A stretch of DNA of 60,306 nt from Pseudomonas sp. H1h (GCF_000633255.1 NZ_AYMJ01000007.1:1-60306), one strand, 5' to 3'; counted from the first letter of the stretch, positions 1 to 10,780 are shown. Translations and numbers: made by a program. Notes: generated by a model not told the origin, from the letters alone.

Positions 1-36
1 GTTGGCGCTGGCGTCGTAGCCAAAATCATCGAGTAA
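1..36 (+). CDS. tuf: Elongation factor Tu, C-terminal end (partial)
   Basis: The first twelve codons read VGAGVVAKIIE followed by TAA, the conserved C-terminus of bacterial EF-Tu, the GTPase that delivers aminoacyl-tRNA to the ribosome. The rest of the gene lies upstream of the window. Its position just before the S10 operon fits a str-operon tuf copy. The identification rests on eleven residues plus context. Confidence 0.85.
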   Translation, partial: VGAGVVAKIIE

Positions 37-67
37 TTCTCTTTTATAGAGTCTGCTTGATGAATTG

Positions 68-97
68 AAAAAGCCCCCGCTCAGCGGGGGCTTTTTT
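68..97 (+). terminator. Rho-independent terminator after tuf
   Basis: A 9-bp GC-rich stem (AGCCCCCGC / GCGGGGGCT) with a three-base loop is preceded by an A-run and followed by six T. It separates the tuf transcript from the rpsJ promoter, whose -35 lies a few bases downstream. Confidence 0.9.
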
Positions 98-103
98 ATT
101 GGG

Positions 104-132
104 TTGACACCTATCTGGGGCGTCTATAGAAT
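104..132 (+). promoter_or_regulatory. sigma70 promoter of the S10 operon
   Basis: A perfect -35 TTGACA (104-109) and a -10 TAGAAT (127-132) are separated by 17 bp. The bases after the -10 are GC-rich (TGCGCC), the kind of discriminator seen at stringently controlled promoters. The leader to rpsJ is only about 55 nt, much shorter than the E. coli S10 leader used for L4 autoregulation. Confidence 0.85.
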
Positions 133-194
133 TGCGCCTCCTTTTAACGGGCGTATTGCGCCCGGTGGGAATAGCAGCCGGAGTCTGAAATCCA

Positions 195-506
195 ATGCAA
201 AATCAGCAAATCCGTATCAGGTTGAAGGCTTTCGACCATCGCCTGATCGACCAATCAACCCAGGAAATCGTGGAAACCGCGAAACGTACTGGTGCTCAAG
301 TGCGTGGTCCAATTCCACTGCCTACCCGTAAAGAGCGGTTCACCGTTCTGGTTTCCCCGCACGTCAACAAAGACGCGCGTGACCAGTACGAAATCCGCAC
401 TCATAAGCGCGTTCTGGACATCGTCCAGCCAACGGATAAAACCGTTGATGCTCTTATGAAGCTTGATCTTGCGGCCGGTGTGGAAGTGCAGATCAGCCTC
501 GGCTAA
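195..506 (+). CDS. rpsJ: 30S ribosomal protein S10
   Basis: 103 aa beginning [19 protein letters not shown], the typical length and sequence of S10. S10 sits in the 30S head and also pairs with NusB (encoded near 55.3 kb) in antitermination complexes. It is the first gene of the S10 operon, behind its own promoter. Confidence 0.98.
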
Positions 507-586
507 GACTCGGTCTTAGTCGTGTAACGCTCTGAAATGGGCGGCCATAGCGGGTGAAAGCCCCGTACACTCATGAGGTTTACAAC

Positions 587-1222
587 ATGACTATTGGTGT
601 AGTCGGTCGTAAATGCGGTATGACCCGTATTTTCACCGAAGAAGGTGTCTCCATTCCGGTCACGGTCATTGAGATCGAGCCGAATCGCGTCACCCAGTTC
701 AAAACTGAAGAGACCGATGGCTATCGTGCAGTGCAAGTCACTGTCGGCGAGCGTCGCGCTTCGCGTGTAACAGCAGCTCAAGCTGGCCACTTCGCCAAGG
801 CGAACGTTGCCGCTGGTCGCACTACCATGGAATTCCGTCTTGAAGAAGGCGAGTACCAGGCTGGCGATCTGATCAACGCTGAAATCTTCGCCGCGGGTCA
901 ACTGGTTGATGTAACCGGTCAGTCCAAGGGTAAAGGCTTCCAGGGTACGATCAAGCGTTGGAATTTCCGCGGGCAAGATAACACCCACGGTAACTCCGTA
1001 TCCCACCGCGTCCCAGGCTCTATCGGCCAGTGCCAGACTCCTGGTCGTGTATTCAAGGGCAAAAAAATGTCCGGTCATATGGGCGCTGAGCGCGTGACCG
1101 TGCAGTCCCTGGAAGTAGTGCGCGTGGACGCTGAACGCAATCTGTTGTTGGTCAAGGGCGCTGTTCCTGGCGCTACTGGCGGCAACCTGGTTGTACGTCC
1201 AGCAGCCAAGGCTCGCGGTTAA
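587..1222 (+). CDS. rplC: 50S ribosomal protein L3
   Basis: 211 aa beginning [16 protein letters not shown], an early-assembling 50S protein whose loop reaches the peptidyl transferase centre. The reading frame is open 11 codons further upstream, but the ATG at 587 matches the conserved L3 N-terminus and has a TGAGG ribosome-binding site about 8 nt before it. The loop region [20 protein letters not shown] is intact, including the Gln that is methylated in many bacteria. Confidence 0.97.
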   Translation: MTIGVVGRKCGMTRIFTEEGVSIPVTVIEIEPNRVTQFKTEETDGYRAVQVTVGERRASRVTAAQAGHFAKANVAAGRTTMEFRLEEGEYQAGDLINAEIFAAGQLVDVTGQSKGKGFQGTIKRWNFRGQDNTHGNSVSHRVPGSIGQCQTPGRVFKGKKMSGHMGAERVTVQSLEVVRVDAERNLLLVKGAVPGATGGNLVVRPAAKARG

Positions 1223-1234
1223 GGGGAAGCTGAC

Positions 1235-1837
1235 ATGCAATTAAATGTAAATGACGCTCAAGCGATCGAAGTTTCCGAACTGACATTTGGCGGCGAGTTC
1301 AACGAGACGCTGGTTCACCAAGCAGTCGTGGCCTACATGGCCGGCGGCCGTCAAGGTAGCAAGCAGCAAAAGACCCGTTCCGACGTTCGTGGTGGCGGCA
1401 AGCGCCCATGGCGTCAGAAAGGTACTGGCCGTGCTCGTGCCGGTACTATCCGTAGCCCAATCTGGCGTGGCGGTGGTACCACTTTCGCAGCTCGTCCACA
1501 GGATCACTCCCAGAAGCTGAACAAGAAGATGTATCGCGCAGCAATGCGTTCCATCCTTGCTGAGCTGGTGCGTACTGATCGTCTGGTCGTGGTTCAGGAT
1601 TTCGCTGTTGAAACTCCGAAAACCAAAGATCTGCTGGGCAAGCTGAACAACATGAGTCTGACCGACGTTCTGATCGTGTCTGACGCTGTTGATCAGAACC
1701 TGTACCTGGCTGCTCGTAACCTGCCACACGTAGATGTACGTGACGTGCAAGGTTCCGATCCAGTTAGTCTGATCGCATACGACAAGGTGTTGATCACCGT
1801 GTCGGCCGTGAAGAAATTCGAGGAGCTGCTGGGATGA
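1235..1837 (+). CDS. rplD: 50S ribosomal protein L4
   Basis: 200 aa, full length for L4. The basic loop with [19 protein letters not shown] near residues 50-70 lines the peptide exit tunnel. In E. coli L4 also represses its own operon, but the short S10 leader here argues against the same RNA target. It ends in a 4-nt overlap with rplW. Confidence 0.97.
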
Positions 1838-2133
1838 ACCAGGAACGCGTATTTAAAGTTCTGCTTGGCCCGCACGTTTCCGAGAAGGCTACGGTTCTGG
1901 CAGACAAGAAAGGCCAGTTCGTTTTCAAGGTTGCTACTGACGCAACCAAGCTGGAAATCAAGAAGGCCGTCGAAAGCCTGTTCAGCGTGAAAGTAGAGCG
2001 CGTCACTACCCTGAACGTTCTGGGTAAGAGCAAGCGCACTGCTCGCGGTCTGGGCAAGCGTAATGACTGGAAGAAGGCAGTTATCTCCCTTCAGCCAGGC
2101 CAAGATCTCGATTTCAGCAGCAGTGCTGAGTAA
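1834..2133 (+). CDS. rplW: 50S ribosomal protein L23
   Basis: 99 aa beginning [19 protein letters not shown], a full-length L23. It lies at the exit of the polypeptide tunnel, where trigger factor and SRP dock. The start overlaps the rplD stop (ATGA), consistent with translational coupling. Confidence 0.97.
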
Positions 2134-2147
2134 GGAAGGGGTGCATC

Positions 2148-2972
2148 ATGGCAATCGTTAAATGCAAACCGACTTCCCCTGGCCGCCGTTTTGTGGTCAA
2201 GGTGGTCAACCAGGAGCTGCATAAAGGCGCTCCTCACGCACCGCTGCTCGAGAAAAAATCGAAGACTGGTGGTCGTAACAACAATGGCCGTATTACCACT
2301 CGTCACATCGGTGGTGGTCATAAGCAGCATTACCGTATGGTCGATTTCCGTCGCAACGACAAAGATGGCATCGTCGCCACTGTCGAGCGTATCGAATACG
2401 ATCCAAACCGTACTGCTCACATCGCACTGCTCTGCTACGCAGACGGCGAGCGCCGCTACATCATCGCCCCTAAAGGCGTGGGTGCTGGCGACCAGCTGAT
2501 CGCAGGCGCTCTGGCTCCAATCAAGCCAGGCAACGCTCTGCAACTGCGCAACATTCCAGTCGGTTCTACCGTACACGGCATCGAACTGAAGCCAGGTAAA
2601 GGCGCACAGATCGCTCGTTCCGCTGGTGCTTCGGCTCAGCTGATCGCTCGTGAAGGCGTTTACGTTACCCTGCGTCTGCGTTCCGGTGAAATGCGTAAAG
2701 TCCTGGCTGAATGCCGTGCGACCCTGGGCGAAGTCTCGAACTCCGAGCACAGCCTGCGTTCGCTGGGTAAAGCTGGTGCCAAACGCTGGCGTGGCGTTCG
2801 CCCAACCGTTCGTGGTGTTGCCATGAACCCGGTTGACCACCCACATGGTGGTGGTGAAGGTCGTACCTCTGGTGGTCGTCATCCGGTATCGCCATGGGGC
2901 TTCCCGACTAAGGGCGCGAAGACTCGTGGTAATAAGCGTACCGACAAAATGATCGTCCGTCGTCGCAAGTAA
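2148..2972 (+). CDS. rplB: 50S ribosomal protein L2
   Basis: 274 aa beginning [19 protein letters not shown]. The C-terminal segment [18 protein letters not shown] carries the conserved His-rich loop near the peptidyl transferase centre. Full length, with rpsS 16 nt downstream. Confidence 0.98.
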   Translation: MAIVKCKPTSPGRRFVVKVVNQELHKGAPHAPLLEKKSKTGGRNNNGRITTRHIGGGHKQHYRMVDFRRNDKDGIVATVERIEYDPNRTAHIALLCYADGERRYIIAPKGVGAGDQLIAGALAPIKPGNALQLRNIPVGSTVHGIELKPGKGAQIARSAGASAQLIAREGVYVTLRLRSGEMRKVLAECRATLGEVSNSEHSLRSLGKAGAKRWRGVRPTVRGVAMNPVDHPHGGGEGRTSGGRHPVSPWGFPTKGAKTRGNKRTDKMIVRRRK

Positions 2973-2988
2973 ATAGAGGGATACGACA

Positions 2989-3264
2989 GTGCCACGTTCT
3001 CTGAAAAAAGGTCCTTTTATTGATCTTCACCTACTGAAGAAGATCGAAGTGGCGGCGGAAAAGAACGATCGCAAACCAATTAAGACTTGGTCGCGTCGTT
3101 CGATGATCCTGCCACAAATGGTCGGTCTGACCATTGCAGTACACAACGGCCGTCAGCACGTCCCAGTTCTCGTGAACGAAGACATGGTTGGCCATAAACT
3201 GGGCGAGTTCGCCGGTACCCGCACTTATCGTGGGCACGTGGCTGACAAGAAAGCCAAGCGTTAA
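2989..3264 (+). CDS. rpsS: 30S ribosomal protein S19
   Basis: 91 aa beginning [18 protein letters not shown], a 30S head protein that contacts the decoding region and L5. It begins with GTG, preceded by AGAGGG. The downstream gap to rplV is 11 nt. Confidence 0.97.
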
Positions 3265-3275
3265 GGGGTAAGGAA

Positions 3276-3608
3276 ATGGAAGTAGCCGCTAAGTTGTCGG
3301 GCGCTCGAATCTCCGCCCAGAAAGCCCGCTTGGTCGCCGACCAGATCCGCGGGAAGAAGGTGGGCGAAGCGCTCAACCTGTTGGCTTTCAGCAGTAAGAA
3401 AGCCGCCGAGATCATGAAGAAAGTGCTGGAGTCGGCCGTAGCCAACGCCGAGCATAACGAAGGCGCAGACGTTGATGACCTGAAGGTCAGCACCGTTTTC
3501 GTCAACGAAGGGCGTTCGCTGAAGCGCATCATGCCACGTGCCAAAGGCCGTGCTGATCGCATCGTCAAGCGGTCTTGCCATATCACTGTCAAGGTTGCTG
3601 ACAAGTAA
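3276..3608 (+). CDS. rplV: 50S ribosomal protein L22
   Basis: 110 aa beginning [19 protein letters not shown]. The C-terminal hairpin ([18 protein letters not shown]) is the part of L22 that lines the exit tunnel and contributes to macrolide response. Full length. Confidence 0.97.
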
Positions 3609-3621
3609 CGGAGTCGAAGAG

Positions 3622-4308
3622 ATGGGTCAGAAAGTACATCCCATTGGCATTCGCCTGGGAATCGTCAAGGAGCACACCTCCGTCTGGTACGCAGACGGTC
3701 GGACTTATGCGGACTACTTGTTCGCAGATCTGAAAGTGCGTGAGTATCTCCAAGACAAACTAAAAAGCGCGTCCGTAAGCCGTATCGATATCCATCGTCC
3801 GGCCCAAACTGCACGCATCACCATCCACACCGCTCGTCCAGGTATCGTTATCGGGAAGAAAGGTGAAGATGTTGAGAAACTGCGTCAGGACCTGACCAAG
3901 CAAATGGGTGTGCCTGTGCACATCAATATCGAAGAGATCCGCAAGCCGGAGCTCGACGGTATGCTGGTTGCGCAGAGCGTAGCTCAGCAGCTGGAGCGTC
4001 GTGTAATGTTCCGTCGCGCTATGAAGCGCGCTGTACAGAACGCCATGCGCATTGGTGCCAAAGGCATCAAAATCCAAGTGAGCGGTCGTCTCGGCGGTGC
4101 TGAAATCGCACGTACTGAATGGTATCGCGAAGGTCGTGTGCCACTGCACACCCTGCGTGCCGACATCGACTATGCCAACTACGAAGCTCACACCACTTAC
4201 GGTGTGATCGGTGTAAAGGTTTGGATCTTCAAAGGCGAAGTAATTGGTGGTCGCCAAGAAGAGCTGAAGCCACAAGCACCAGCGCCTCGTAAAAAAGCTG
4301 CTAAGTAA
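3622..4308 (+). CDS. rpsC: 30S ribosomal protein S3
   Basis: 228 aa beginning [20 protein letters not shown]. The frame is open back into rplV, but the ATG at 3622 matches the invariant S3 N-terminus and sits behind a GGAG about 9 nt away. A KH domain with the GKKGED loop occupies roughly residues 40-110, followed by the S3 C-terminal domain. S3 lines the mRNA entry channel. Confidence 0.97.
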
Positions 4309-4320
4309 GGGGTACGCCAA

Positions 4321-4734
4321 ATGTTGCAACCAAAGCGTACGAAGTTCCGCAAGCAGATGACCGGCCACAACCGTGGTCTGGCATTGCGCGGTAGCAAAGT
4401 CAGCTTCGGCGAGTTCGCGCTGAAGTCTGTTGCTCGTGGTCGTCTCACCGCTCGTCAGATCGAGTCAGCGCGTCGTGCTCTGACCCGTCACGTAAAACGT
4501 GGCGGCAAGATCTGGATCCGTGTATTCCCGGACAAGCCGATCTCCAAAAAACCTCTCGAGGTTCGTATGGGTAAAGGTAAGGGTAACGTGGAGTACTGGG
4601 TTGCCCAGATTCAGCCAGGCAAAGTCCTGTATGAAATCGAGGGTGTTTCTGAAGAGCTGGCGCGTGAGGCTTTCGCCCTGGCTGCTGCAAAGCTGCCGCT
4701 CGCCACCTCCTTTGTTAAACGGACGGTGATGTGA
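4321..4734 (+). CDS. rplP: 50S ribosomal protein L16
   Basis: 137 aa beginning [19 protein letters not shown], full-length L16, which helps place A-site tRNA on the 50S subunit. The conserved Arg in the region around residue 81 ([12 protein letters not shown]), which is hydroxylated in some bacteria, is present. Its TGA overlaps the rpmC ATG. Confidence 0.97.
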
Positions 4735-4925
4735 TGAAAGCGAATGAACTTCGTGAAAAATCCGCACAGCAGCTGAACGAGCAACTGCTCGGCTTGCTGC
4801 GCGACCAGTTCAATCTGCGCATGCAGAAAGCAACTGGCCAGTTGGGGCAGTCTCATCTGCTCTCGCAAGTTAAGCGTGACATCGCTCGCGTGAAGACTGT
4901 GCTCAACCAGCAGGCAGGTAAGTGA
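4734..4925 (+). CDS. rpmC: 50S ribosomal protein L29
   Basis: 63 aa beginning [19 protein letters not shown], a small helical protein near the tunnel exit. The ATG at 4734 overlaps the rplP stop (TGATG). An in-frame GTG one codon upstream is the alternative start, but the ATG gives the usual family length. Confidence 0.96.
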
Positions 4926-4927
4926 TC

Positions 4928-5194
4928 ATGGCTGAAGCCGAAAAAACTGTCCGTACGCTGACTGGCCGTGTTGTCAGCGACAAGATGGACAAAACCATCA
5001 CCGTTCTGATCGAGCGTCGCGTTAAGCACCCGATCTACGGTAAATACGTTAAGCGTTCGACTAAGCTGCACGCGCACGACGAAACCAATCAGTGCCACAT
5101 CGGCGACAAAGTCACTATTCGTGAAACTCGTCCGATGGCCAAGACCAAGTCTTGGGCGCTGGTTGATGTTCTCGAACGCGCTGTGGAAGTCTAA
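4928..5194 (+). CDS. rpsQ: 30S ribosomal protein S17
   Basis: 88 aa beginning [20 protein letters not shown], an OB-fold 30S assembly protein. The ATG at 4928, two bases after the rpmC stop, gives the expected N-terminus. The in-frame GTG at 4922 lies inside rpmC and is less likely. Confidence 0.96.
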   Translation: MAEAEKTVRTLTGRVVSDKMDKTITVLIERRVKHPIYGKYVKRSTKLHAHDETNQCHIGDKVTIRETRPMAKTKSWALVDVLERAVEV

Positions 5195-5217
5195 GGGCTA
5201 GGGGTCGGAGAAATTAT

Positions 5218-5586
5218 ATGATTCAGACTCAATCCATGCTCGATGTGGCCGATAACAGCGGCGCTCGCCGCGTTATGTGCATCAAGGTGCTGGGTGGCTC
5301 CCATCGTCGTTACGCTGGTATCGGTGACATCATCAAAGTTACCGTGAAGGAAGCAATTCCTCGCGGTAAAGTGAAAAAAGGCCAAGTGATGACTGCTGTT
5401 GTAGTCCGCACTCGTCACGGCGTACGTCGTGCTGATGGCTCCATTATCCGCTTTGATGGCAACGCTGCTGTTCTTCTGAACAACAAGCAAGAGCCGATCG
5501 GCACCCGTATCTTTGGGCCAGTGACCCGTGAACTTCGTACTGAGAAGTTCATGAAGATCGTCTCGCTCGCCCCAGAAGTGCTGTAA
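5218..5586 (+). CDS. rplN: 50S ribosomal protein L14
   Basis: 122 aa beginning [20 protein letters not shown], highly conserved L14 at the subunit interface, where the silencing factor RsfS binds. First gene of the classical spc set. No promoter is evident in the 23-bp gap before it, so it is probably co-transcribed with the S10 genes. Confidence 0.98.
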   Translation: MIQTQSMLDVADNSGARRVMCIKVLGGSHRRYAGIGDIIKVTVKEAIPRGKVKKGQVMTAVVVRTRHGVRRADGSIIRFDGNAAVLLNNKQEPIGTRIFGPVTRELRTEKFMKIVSLAPEVL

Positions 5587-5597
5587 GGAGATCCGAC

Positions 5598-5912
5598 ATG
5601 CAAAAGATTCGTCGTGACGACGAGATCATCGTGATCGCCGGCAAAGACAAAGGTAAGCGCGGTAAGGTGCTGAAGGTTCTTGCTGACAACCGTCTGGTTG
5701 TTGGTGGTCTGAACCTGGTCAAGCGTCATACCAAGCCTAACCCGATGTCGGGCGTACAGGGCGGTATCGTCGAGAAAGAAGCGCCACTGCACGCTTCCAA
5801 CGTCGCCATCTTCAACGGCGAAACCAACAAGGCTGACCGCGTTGGTTTCAAAGTAGAAGACGGTAAGAAAATTCGTGTCTTCAAGTCGACCCAAAAAGCG
5901 GTTGATGCTTGA
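5598..5912 (+). CDS. rplX: 50S ribosomal protein L24
   Basis: 104 aa with an N-terminal KOW motif ([20 protein letters not shown], residues ~6-25). L24 is one of the proteins that nucleate 50S assembly. It has an AAGGAG ribosome-binding site 7 nt before the ATG. Confidence 0.97.
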   Translation: MQKIRRDDEIIVIAGKDKGKRGKVLKVLADNRLVVGGLNLVKRHTKPNPMSGVQGGIVEKEAPLHASNVAIFNGETNKADRVGFKVEDGKKIRVFKSTQKAVDA

Positions 5913-5932
5913 ACACTGCTAGGTAGAAGACC

Positions 5933-6472
5933 ATGGCACGACTAAAAGAGATTTACCGGAAGGAAATCGCTCCGAAACTTAAGGAAGAACTTAAGCTTTC
6001 GAACGTGATGGAAGTTCCGCGCGTTACCAAAATCACCCTGAACATGGGTCTGGGCGAAGCGATCGGCGACAAAAAAGTCATCGAGCACGCTGTTGCTGAC
6101 CTGGAAAAGATCACCGGCCAAAAAGTCGTTGTGACCTACGCTCGTAAATCCATCGCTGGCTTTAAAGTCCGTGAAGGATGGCCGATCGGCGTCAAAGTGA
6201 CTCTGCGCCGTGAGCGTATGTACGAGTTCCTGGATCGTCTGCTGTCGATCTCCCTGCCTCGGGTTCGCGACTTCCGCGGCCTGAATGCCAAGTCCTTCGA
6301 TGGTCGTGGCAACTACAGCATGGGCGTGAAAGAGCAGATCATTTTCCCGGAAATCGACTACGACAAGATCGATGCTCTCCGCGGTCTGGACATTACCCTG
6401 ACCACCACTGCCAAGAACGATGATGAAGGCCGCGCTCTGCTGCGTGCTTTCAAATTCCCGTTCCGCAACTGA
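5933..6472 (+). CDS. rplE: 50S ribosomal protein L5
   Basis: 179 aa beginning [19 protein letters not shown], full-length L5, which binds 5S rRNA and contacts the P-site tRNA. The gap to rplX is 20 nt. In E. coli S8 represses translation near this point; whether the same RNA fold exists here was not established. Confidence 0.97.
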
Positions 6473-6485
6473 TTGGAGTAGGAAA

Positions 6486-6791
6486 ATGGCCAAGAAGAGC
6501 ATGAAAAACCGTGAGCTGAAGCGTCAGCTCACTGTTGCCAAGTACGCCACCAAGCGTGCAGCGCTGAAAGCTATCATCGTCGATCTGAACGCAAGTCCAG
6601 AAGCGCGTTGGGAAGCTACCGTAGCTCTGCAGAAGCAACCACGTGACGCAAGCGCTTCGCGCATGCGTAACCGTTGCCGCCTGACTGGTCGTCCGCATGG
6701 CGTTTACCGCAAGTTCGGCCTGGGCCGTAACAAACTGCGTGAAGCGGCAATGCGTGGTGACGTTCCAGGTCTGGTTAAAGCCAGCTGGTAA
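6486..6791 (+). CDS. rpsN: 30S ribosomal protein S14, zinc-independent long form
   Basis: 101 aa beginning [19 protein letters not shown]. The frame is open into rplE, but the ATG at 6486 with GGAGTAGG upstream gives the standard protein. It is the long S14 type without the CXXC...CXXC zinc ribbon of the short form. It is the last gene before an internal hairpin and promoter. Confidence 0.97.
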
Positions 6792-6852
6792 TCGCTGTCA
6801 AAGTCTCGATGTTCGGGTTCGCAAGAACCTGACCATCGGTGGCCTTGAATCT

Positions 6853-6880
6853 GAATCAAGCCCCTTTTGGGGCTTGATTC
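6853..6880 (+). terminator. Perfect 12-bp inverted repeat after rpsN
   Basis: GAATCAAGCCCC and GGGGCTTGATTC form a perfect stem around a TTTT loop. No T-run follows, so it is at best a weak or partial terminator. Its 3' arm contains the -35 of the rpsH promoter (TTGATT, 6874-6879), so the hairpin and promoter share DNA. It may trim read-through from the upstream ribosomal genes or stabilise an mRNA end. Confidence 0.6.
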
Positions 6881-6902
6881 ATTTCTGGGGTGTGTCTAGA
6901 AT
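6874..6902 (+). promoter_or_regulatory. Internal sigma70 promoter before rpsH
   Basis: TTGATT (6874-6879) and TAGAAT (6897-6902) are 17 bp apart. The spacer shares TCTGGGG in the same register with the rpsJ promoter spacer, and a GC-rich discriminator follows. It leaves a ~90-nt leader before rpsH, in a 209-bp gap that holds no gene. Confidence 0.75.
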
Positions 6903-7000
6903 GACCGGCTCGCCTGAGCCCGTGTTTTTCATGCCCGGAGTTTCTCGGCGACAAGTAGTAGCCGTAAGGCTAATTTTTCTGTATTAGGAGCGTCTAGCCC

Positions 7001-7393
7001 ATGAGTATGCAGGACCCGTTAGCGGACATGCTAACTCGAATCCGTAATGCCCAGATGGCTGAAAAGTCTGTCGTAAGCATGCCGTCTTCGACGCTGAAGG
7101 TGGCTGTAGCAAAAGTCCTGAAGGACGAAGGTTACATCGCGGATTTTCAGATCACCACCGACGCTAAGCCGTCGTTGTCCATCGAGCTGAAGTACTTCGA
7201 AGGCCGTCCGGTTATCGAAGAAGTGAAGCGCGTTAGTCGTCCAGGCCTGCGTCAGTACAAGTCCGTTGAAGATCTGCCGAAAGTTCGTGGCGGTCTTGGC
7301 GTGTCTATCGTCTCCACCAACAAAGGTGTGATGACGGATCGTGCTGCGCGCGCTGCCGGTGTCGGCGGCGAAGTTCTTTGCACTGTGTTCTAA
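7001..7393 (+). CDS. rpsH: 30S ribosomal protein S8
   Basis: 130 aa beginning [18 protein letters not shown], full-length S8, a primary 16S binder in the central domain and translational repressor of the spc operon in E. coli. Here it heads the section transcribed from its own promoter. Confidence 0.97.
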   Translation: MSMQDPLADMLTRIRNAQMAEKSVVSMPSSTLKVAVAKVLKDEGYIADFQITTDAKPSLSIELKYFEGRPVIEEVKRVSRPGLRQYKSVEDLPKVRGGLGVSIVSTNKGVMTDRAARAAGVGGEVLCTVF

Positions 7394-7405
7394 GGGGGGA
7401 TAAGC

Positions 7406-7939
7406 ATGTCTCGCGTCGCTAAGAACCCCGTTAAGCTGCCAGCCGGTGTCGAAGTAAAATTCGCAGGCCAACAGCTTTCGGTGAAGGGTGCCAAGGGTAC
7501 TCTTGAACTGAACATCCATTCGTCCGTTGAGATCGTTGAAGAAGCTGGTGAGCTGCGTTTCGCTGCTCGCAATGGCGATCAACAGACTCGCGCAATGGCC
7601 GGTACCACGCGTGCGTTGGTAAACAACATGGTCCAAGGCGTAAGCCAAGGCTTCGAGCGCAAGCTCCAGCTGGTCGGTGTTGGTTACAAAGCGCAAGCAA
7701 AAGGCACGGTTTTGAACCTGGCCCTAGGCTTCTCGCACCCAGTGGATTACGAACTGCCGGAAGGCATCACCGCTGAGACTCCTAGCCAGACCGATATCCT
7801 GATCAAGGGCATCGACAAGCAGCTGGTAGGTCAAGTGGCCGCTGAGATCCGCGACTTCCGTCCACCAGAGCCGTACAAAGGCAAAGGTGTGCGCTACGCG
7901 GACGAAGTCGTCCGTCGTAAAGAAGCCAAGAAGAAGTAG
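7406..7939 (+). CDS. rplF: 50S ribosomal protein L6
   Basis: 177 aa beginning [19 protein letters not shown], with the two duplicated L6 domains and the C-terminal signature [13 protein letters not shown]6 sits near the factor-binding site at the base of the L7/L12 stalk. GGGGG precedes the ATG. Confidence 0.97.
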   Translation: MSRVAKNPVKLPAGVEVKFAGQQLSVKGAKGTLELNIHSSVEIVEEAGELRFAARNGDQQTRAMAGTTRALVNNMVQGVSQGFERKLQLVGVGYKAQAKGTVLNLALGFSHPVDYELPEGITAETPSQTDILIKGIDKQLVGQVAAEIRDFRPPEPYKGKGVRYADEVVRRKEAKKK

Positions 7940-7949
7940 GGCATAGCAA

Positions 7950-8300
7950 ATGACCGACAAAAAAGTTACTCGACTGCGTCGCGCTCGCAAAGCACGCCTG
8001 AAAATGCACGAACTAGAAGTCGTGCGTCTCTGCGTGTTCCGCTCGTCGCAGCACATCTACGCCCAGGTCATCTCGGCCGACGGCAACAAAGTCCTGGCAA
8101 GCGCCTCGACTTTGGATAAAGAACTGCGTGATGGTGCCACTGGCAACATCGACGCGGCCACAAAGGTTGGCCAGCTGGTCGCTACGCGTGCTAAGGCCGC
8201 TGGCGTCTCGCAAGTGGCTTTCGACCGCTCTGGCTTCAAGTACCACGGCCGCGTTAAAGCGCTGGCTGATGCTGCTCGTGAAGCTGGGCTGGAGTTCTAA
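7950..8300 (+). CDS. rplR: 50S ribosomal protein L18
   Basis: 116 aa beginning [19 protein letters not shown], a 5S rRNA-binding protein with a basic N-terminal tail. Full length. It is followed after 3 nt by rpsE. Confidence 0.97.
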   Translation: MTDKKVTRLRRARKARLKMHELEVVRLCVFRSSQHIYAQVISADGNKVLASASTLDKELRDGATGNIDAATKVGQLVATRAKAAGVSQVAFDRSGFKYHGRVKALADAAREAGLEF

Positions 8301-8303
8301 GTT

Positions 8304-8804
8304 ATGTCAAATAACGACCAAAAGCGCGACGAAGGCTACATTGAGAAGCTGGTTCAAGTTAACCGCGTAGCCAAAACCGTTAAAGGCGGCCGTATCTTCA
8401 CTTTCACCGCGTTGACCGTGGTGGGTGATGGTAAAGGGCGTGTTGGCTTCGGCCGTGGCAAGTCGCGTGAAGTGCCTGCTGCGATCCAGAAGGCAATGGA
8501 AGCTGCTCGCCGTAACATGATTCAAGTTGACCTGAACGGCACCACTCTGCAGTACGCAATGAAGTCCGCTCACGGCGCTTCGAAGGTGTACATGCAGCCT
8601 GCTTCTGAAGGTACCGGTATCATCGCTGGCGGCGCTATGCGTGCTGTCCTCGAAGTTGCTGGCGTTCAGAACGTTCTGGCCAAGTGCTACGGCTCGACTA
8701 ACCCGGTAAACGTGGTTCACGCCACTTTCAAAGGTTTGAAAGCTATGCAGTCTCCTGAATCCATTGCCGCCAAGCGTGGCAAAAGCGTCAAGGAGATCTT
8801 CTGA
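8304..8804 (+). CDS. rpsE: 30S ribosomal protein S5
   Basis: 166 aa with an N-terminal double-stranded-RNA-binding fold ([19 protein letters not shown]) and a C-terminal domain. S5 contributes to decoding accuracy and to the helicase activity at the mRNA entry site. Mutations in its loop around residues 20-30 are known to give spectinomycin resistance; the loop here looks wild type. Confidence 0.97.
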
Positions 8805-8806
8805 TC

Positions 8807-8983
8807 ATGGCTACCGTTAAAGTAACGCTGATCAAAAGCATGACCGGCCGCATCCCTAACCACAAACTGTGTGTTAAGGGTCTGGGTCTGCGTCGCATCG
8901 GTCACACTGTAGAAGTCCAGGATACTCCCGAGAATCGCGGGATGATCAACAAGGCCTACTACATGCTGCGTGTCGAGGGTTAA
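8807..8983 (+). CDS. rpmD: 50S ribosomal protein L30
   Basis: 58 aa reading [20 protein letters not shown] and ending YYMLRVEG, the standard short bacterial L30. The ATG lies two bases after the rpsE stop. rplO starts four bases after its TAA begins. Confidence 0.96.
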
Positions 8984-8986
8984 TCG

Positions 8987-9424
8987 ATGAAACTCAATGA
9001 TCTGAGTCCAGCGCCGGGTTCCCGTCGCGAAAAGCATCGTCCGGGCCGTGGTATCGGTAGCGGTTTGGGTAAGACTGGTGGCCGTGGCCACAAAGGTCAA
9101 ACCTCCCGTTCCGGTGGCACCATTGCTCCAGGCTTTGAAGGCGGTCAACAGCCGCTGCACCGTCGCCTGCCGAAGTTCGGTTTCGTTTCCCTGAAAGCCA
9201 TGGATCGCGCAGAAGTGCGTCTGTCCGAGCTGGCTAAAGTGGAAGGCGATATCGTCACTGTGCAGTCCCTGAAAGATGCCAACGTGATCAACGTCAACGT
9301 ACAGCGTGTGAAAATCATGCTGTCCGGTGAAGTGACTCGCGCTGTCACTATCGGCAAGGGAATCGGCGCCACCAAAGGTGCGCGTGCGGCTATCGAAGCA
9401 GCTGGCGGCAAGTTCGAGGAATAA
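8987..9424 (+). CDS. rplO: 50S ribosomal protein L15
   Basis: 145 aa beginning [20 protein letters not shown], with the Gly/Arg-rich N-terminal extension ([20 protein letters not shown]) that threads into 23S rRNA. The stop codon abuts the secY ATG with no gap, so translation of the two is probably coupled. Confidence 0.97.
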   Translation: MKLNDLSPAPGSRREKHRPGRGIGSGLGKTGGRGHKGQTSRSGGTIAPGFEGGQQPLHRRLPKFGFVSLKAMDRAEVRLSELAKVEGDIVTVQSLKDANVINVNVQRVKIMLSGEVTRAVTIGKGIGATKGARAAIEAAGGKFEE

Positions 9425-10753
9425 ATGGCTAAGCAAGGTGCTCTCTCTGCGCTCGGCAAAGGCGGTATGTCTGAACTCTGGGCTCGTCTGCGTTTTCTGT
9501 TCCTGGCGATTATCGTCTACCGAATAGGCGCACACATCCCGGTTCCAGGTATCAACCCGGACCGACTCGCAGACCTGTTTCGACAGAATGAGGGGACCAT
9601 TCTTAGCTTGTTCAACATGTTCTCCGGCGGCGCGCTGGAACGGATGAGCATCTTTGCACTGGGGATCATGCCGTACATTTCGGCATCGATCATCATGCAA
9701 CTGATGACCGCCGTCAGCCCGCAGCTGGAGCAGTTGAAGAAGGAAGGTGAAGCTGGCCGTCGCAAGATCAGCCAGTACACCCGCTACGGCACCGTCGTTC
9801 TCGCTCTCGTTCAGGCCATTGGCATGTCCATTGGTCTGGCGGGGCAGGGCGTTGCGTTCACTGGTGACTTTGGCTTCCATTTCGTCGCGGTATCCACGTT
9901 TGTGGCTGGTGCGATGTTCATGATGTGGCTGGGTGAGCAGATTACTGAGCGTGGTGTAGGCAACGGTATCTCGATGTTGATTTTTTCGGGTATCGTCGCC
10001 GGTCTTCCGAGAGCAATCGGGCAGTCTTTCGAGTCTGCGCGTCAGGGTGATATCAATATTTTCGCCTTGGTTGCCATCGGTTTGCTGGCAGTAGCGATTA
10101 TCGGTTTTGTGGTGTTCATTGAGCGTGGTCAGCGTCGTATCGCCGTTCACTACGCCAAGCGTCAGCAGGGCCGCAAGGTTTTTGCTGCGCAGACAAGCCA
10201 CTTGCCGCTGAAGGTGAACATGGCCGGTGTTATTCCGGCTATTTTCGCGAGCAGCATTTTGCTGTTCCCGGCTTCGTTGGGTGCCTGGTTTGGTCAGTCT
10301 GAAGGTATGGGCTGGTTGCAGGACATCTCGCAGTCGATCGCTCCTGGTCAGCCGTTGAATATTCTGCTGTTTAGTGCAGGGATTATTTTCTTCTGCTTCT
10401 TCTATACGGCGTTGATGTTCAATCCGAAAGACGTAGCGGAAAACCTGAAGAAGTCCGGTGCCTTTATTCCGGGCATCCGTCCAGGTGAGCAGTCTGCGCG
10501 CTACATTGATGGCGTTCTGACTCGCTTGACCATGTTCGGTGCTCTTTACATGACGGCCGTGTGCCTGTTGCCCCAGTTCCTGGTGGTTGCAGCAAACGTT
10601 CCGTTCTACCTTGGCGGGACCTCGTTGCTGATCGTGGTCGTGGTTGTGATGGACTTCATGTCCCAAGTACAATCGCACCTCGTTTCGCACCAGTACGAAT
10701 CCCTGATGAAGAAAGCCAACCTGAAGGGTTACGGCAGCGGCATGTTGCGCTGA
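9425..10753 (+). CDS. secY: Protein translocase subunit SecY
   Basis: 442 aa, the channel subunit of the SecYEG inner-membrane translocon. Ten hydrophobic segments are visible from about residue 20 to 430. Conserved stretches include the plug/TM2 region with [20 protein letters not shown] and the cytosolic C5 loop ending [14 protein letters not shown]. It keeps its usual place between rplO and rpmJ. Confidence 0.98.
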   Translation: MAKQGALSALGKGGMSELWARLRFLFLAIIVYRIGAHIPVPGINPDRLADLFRQNEGTILSLFNMFSGGALERMSIFALGIMPYISASIIMQLMTAVSPQLEQLKKEGEAGRRKISQYTRYGTVVLALVQAIGMSIGLAGQGVAFTGDFGFHFVAVSTFVAGAMFMMWLGEQITERGVGNGISMLIFSGIVAGLPRAIGQSFESARQGDINIFALVAIGLLAVAIIGFVVFIERGQRRIAVHYAKRQQGRKVFAAQTSHLPLKVNMAGVIPAIFASSILLFPASLGAWFGQSEGMGWLQDISQSIAPGQPLNILLFSAGIIFFCFFYTALMFNPKDVAENLKKSGAFIPGIRPGEQSARYIDGVLTRLTMFGALYMTAVCLLPQFLVVAANVPFYLGGTSLLIVVVVVMDFMSQVQSHLVSHQYESLMKKANLKGYGSGMLR

Positions 10754-10780
10754 GTACCCATAAGGTTCGAGGAGTTGGTG

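Noticed and set aside
133..194. E. coli-type S10 leader for L4 autoregulation
   Set aside because: The leader is too short to hold the known fold.
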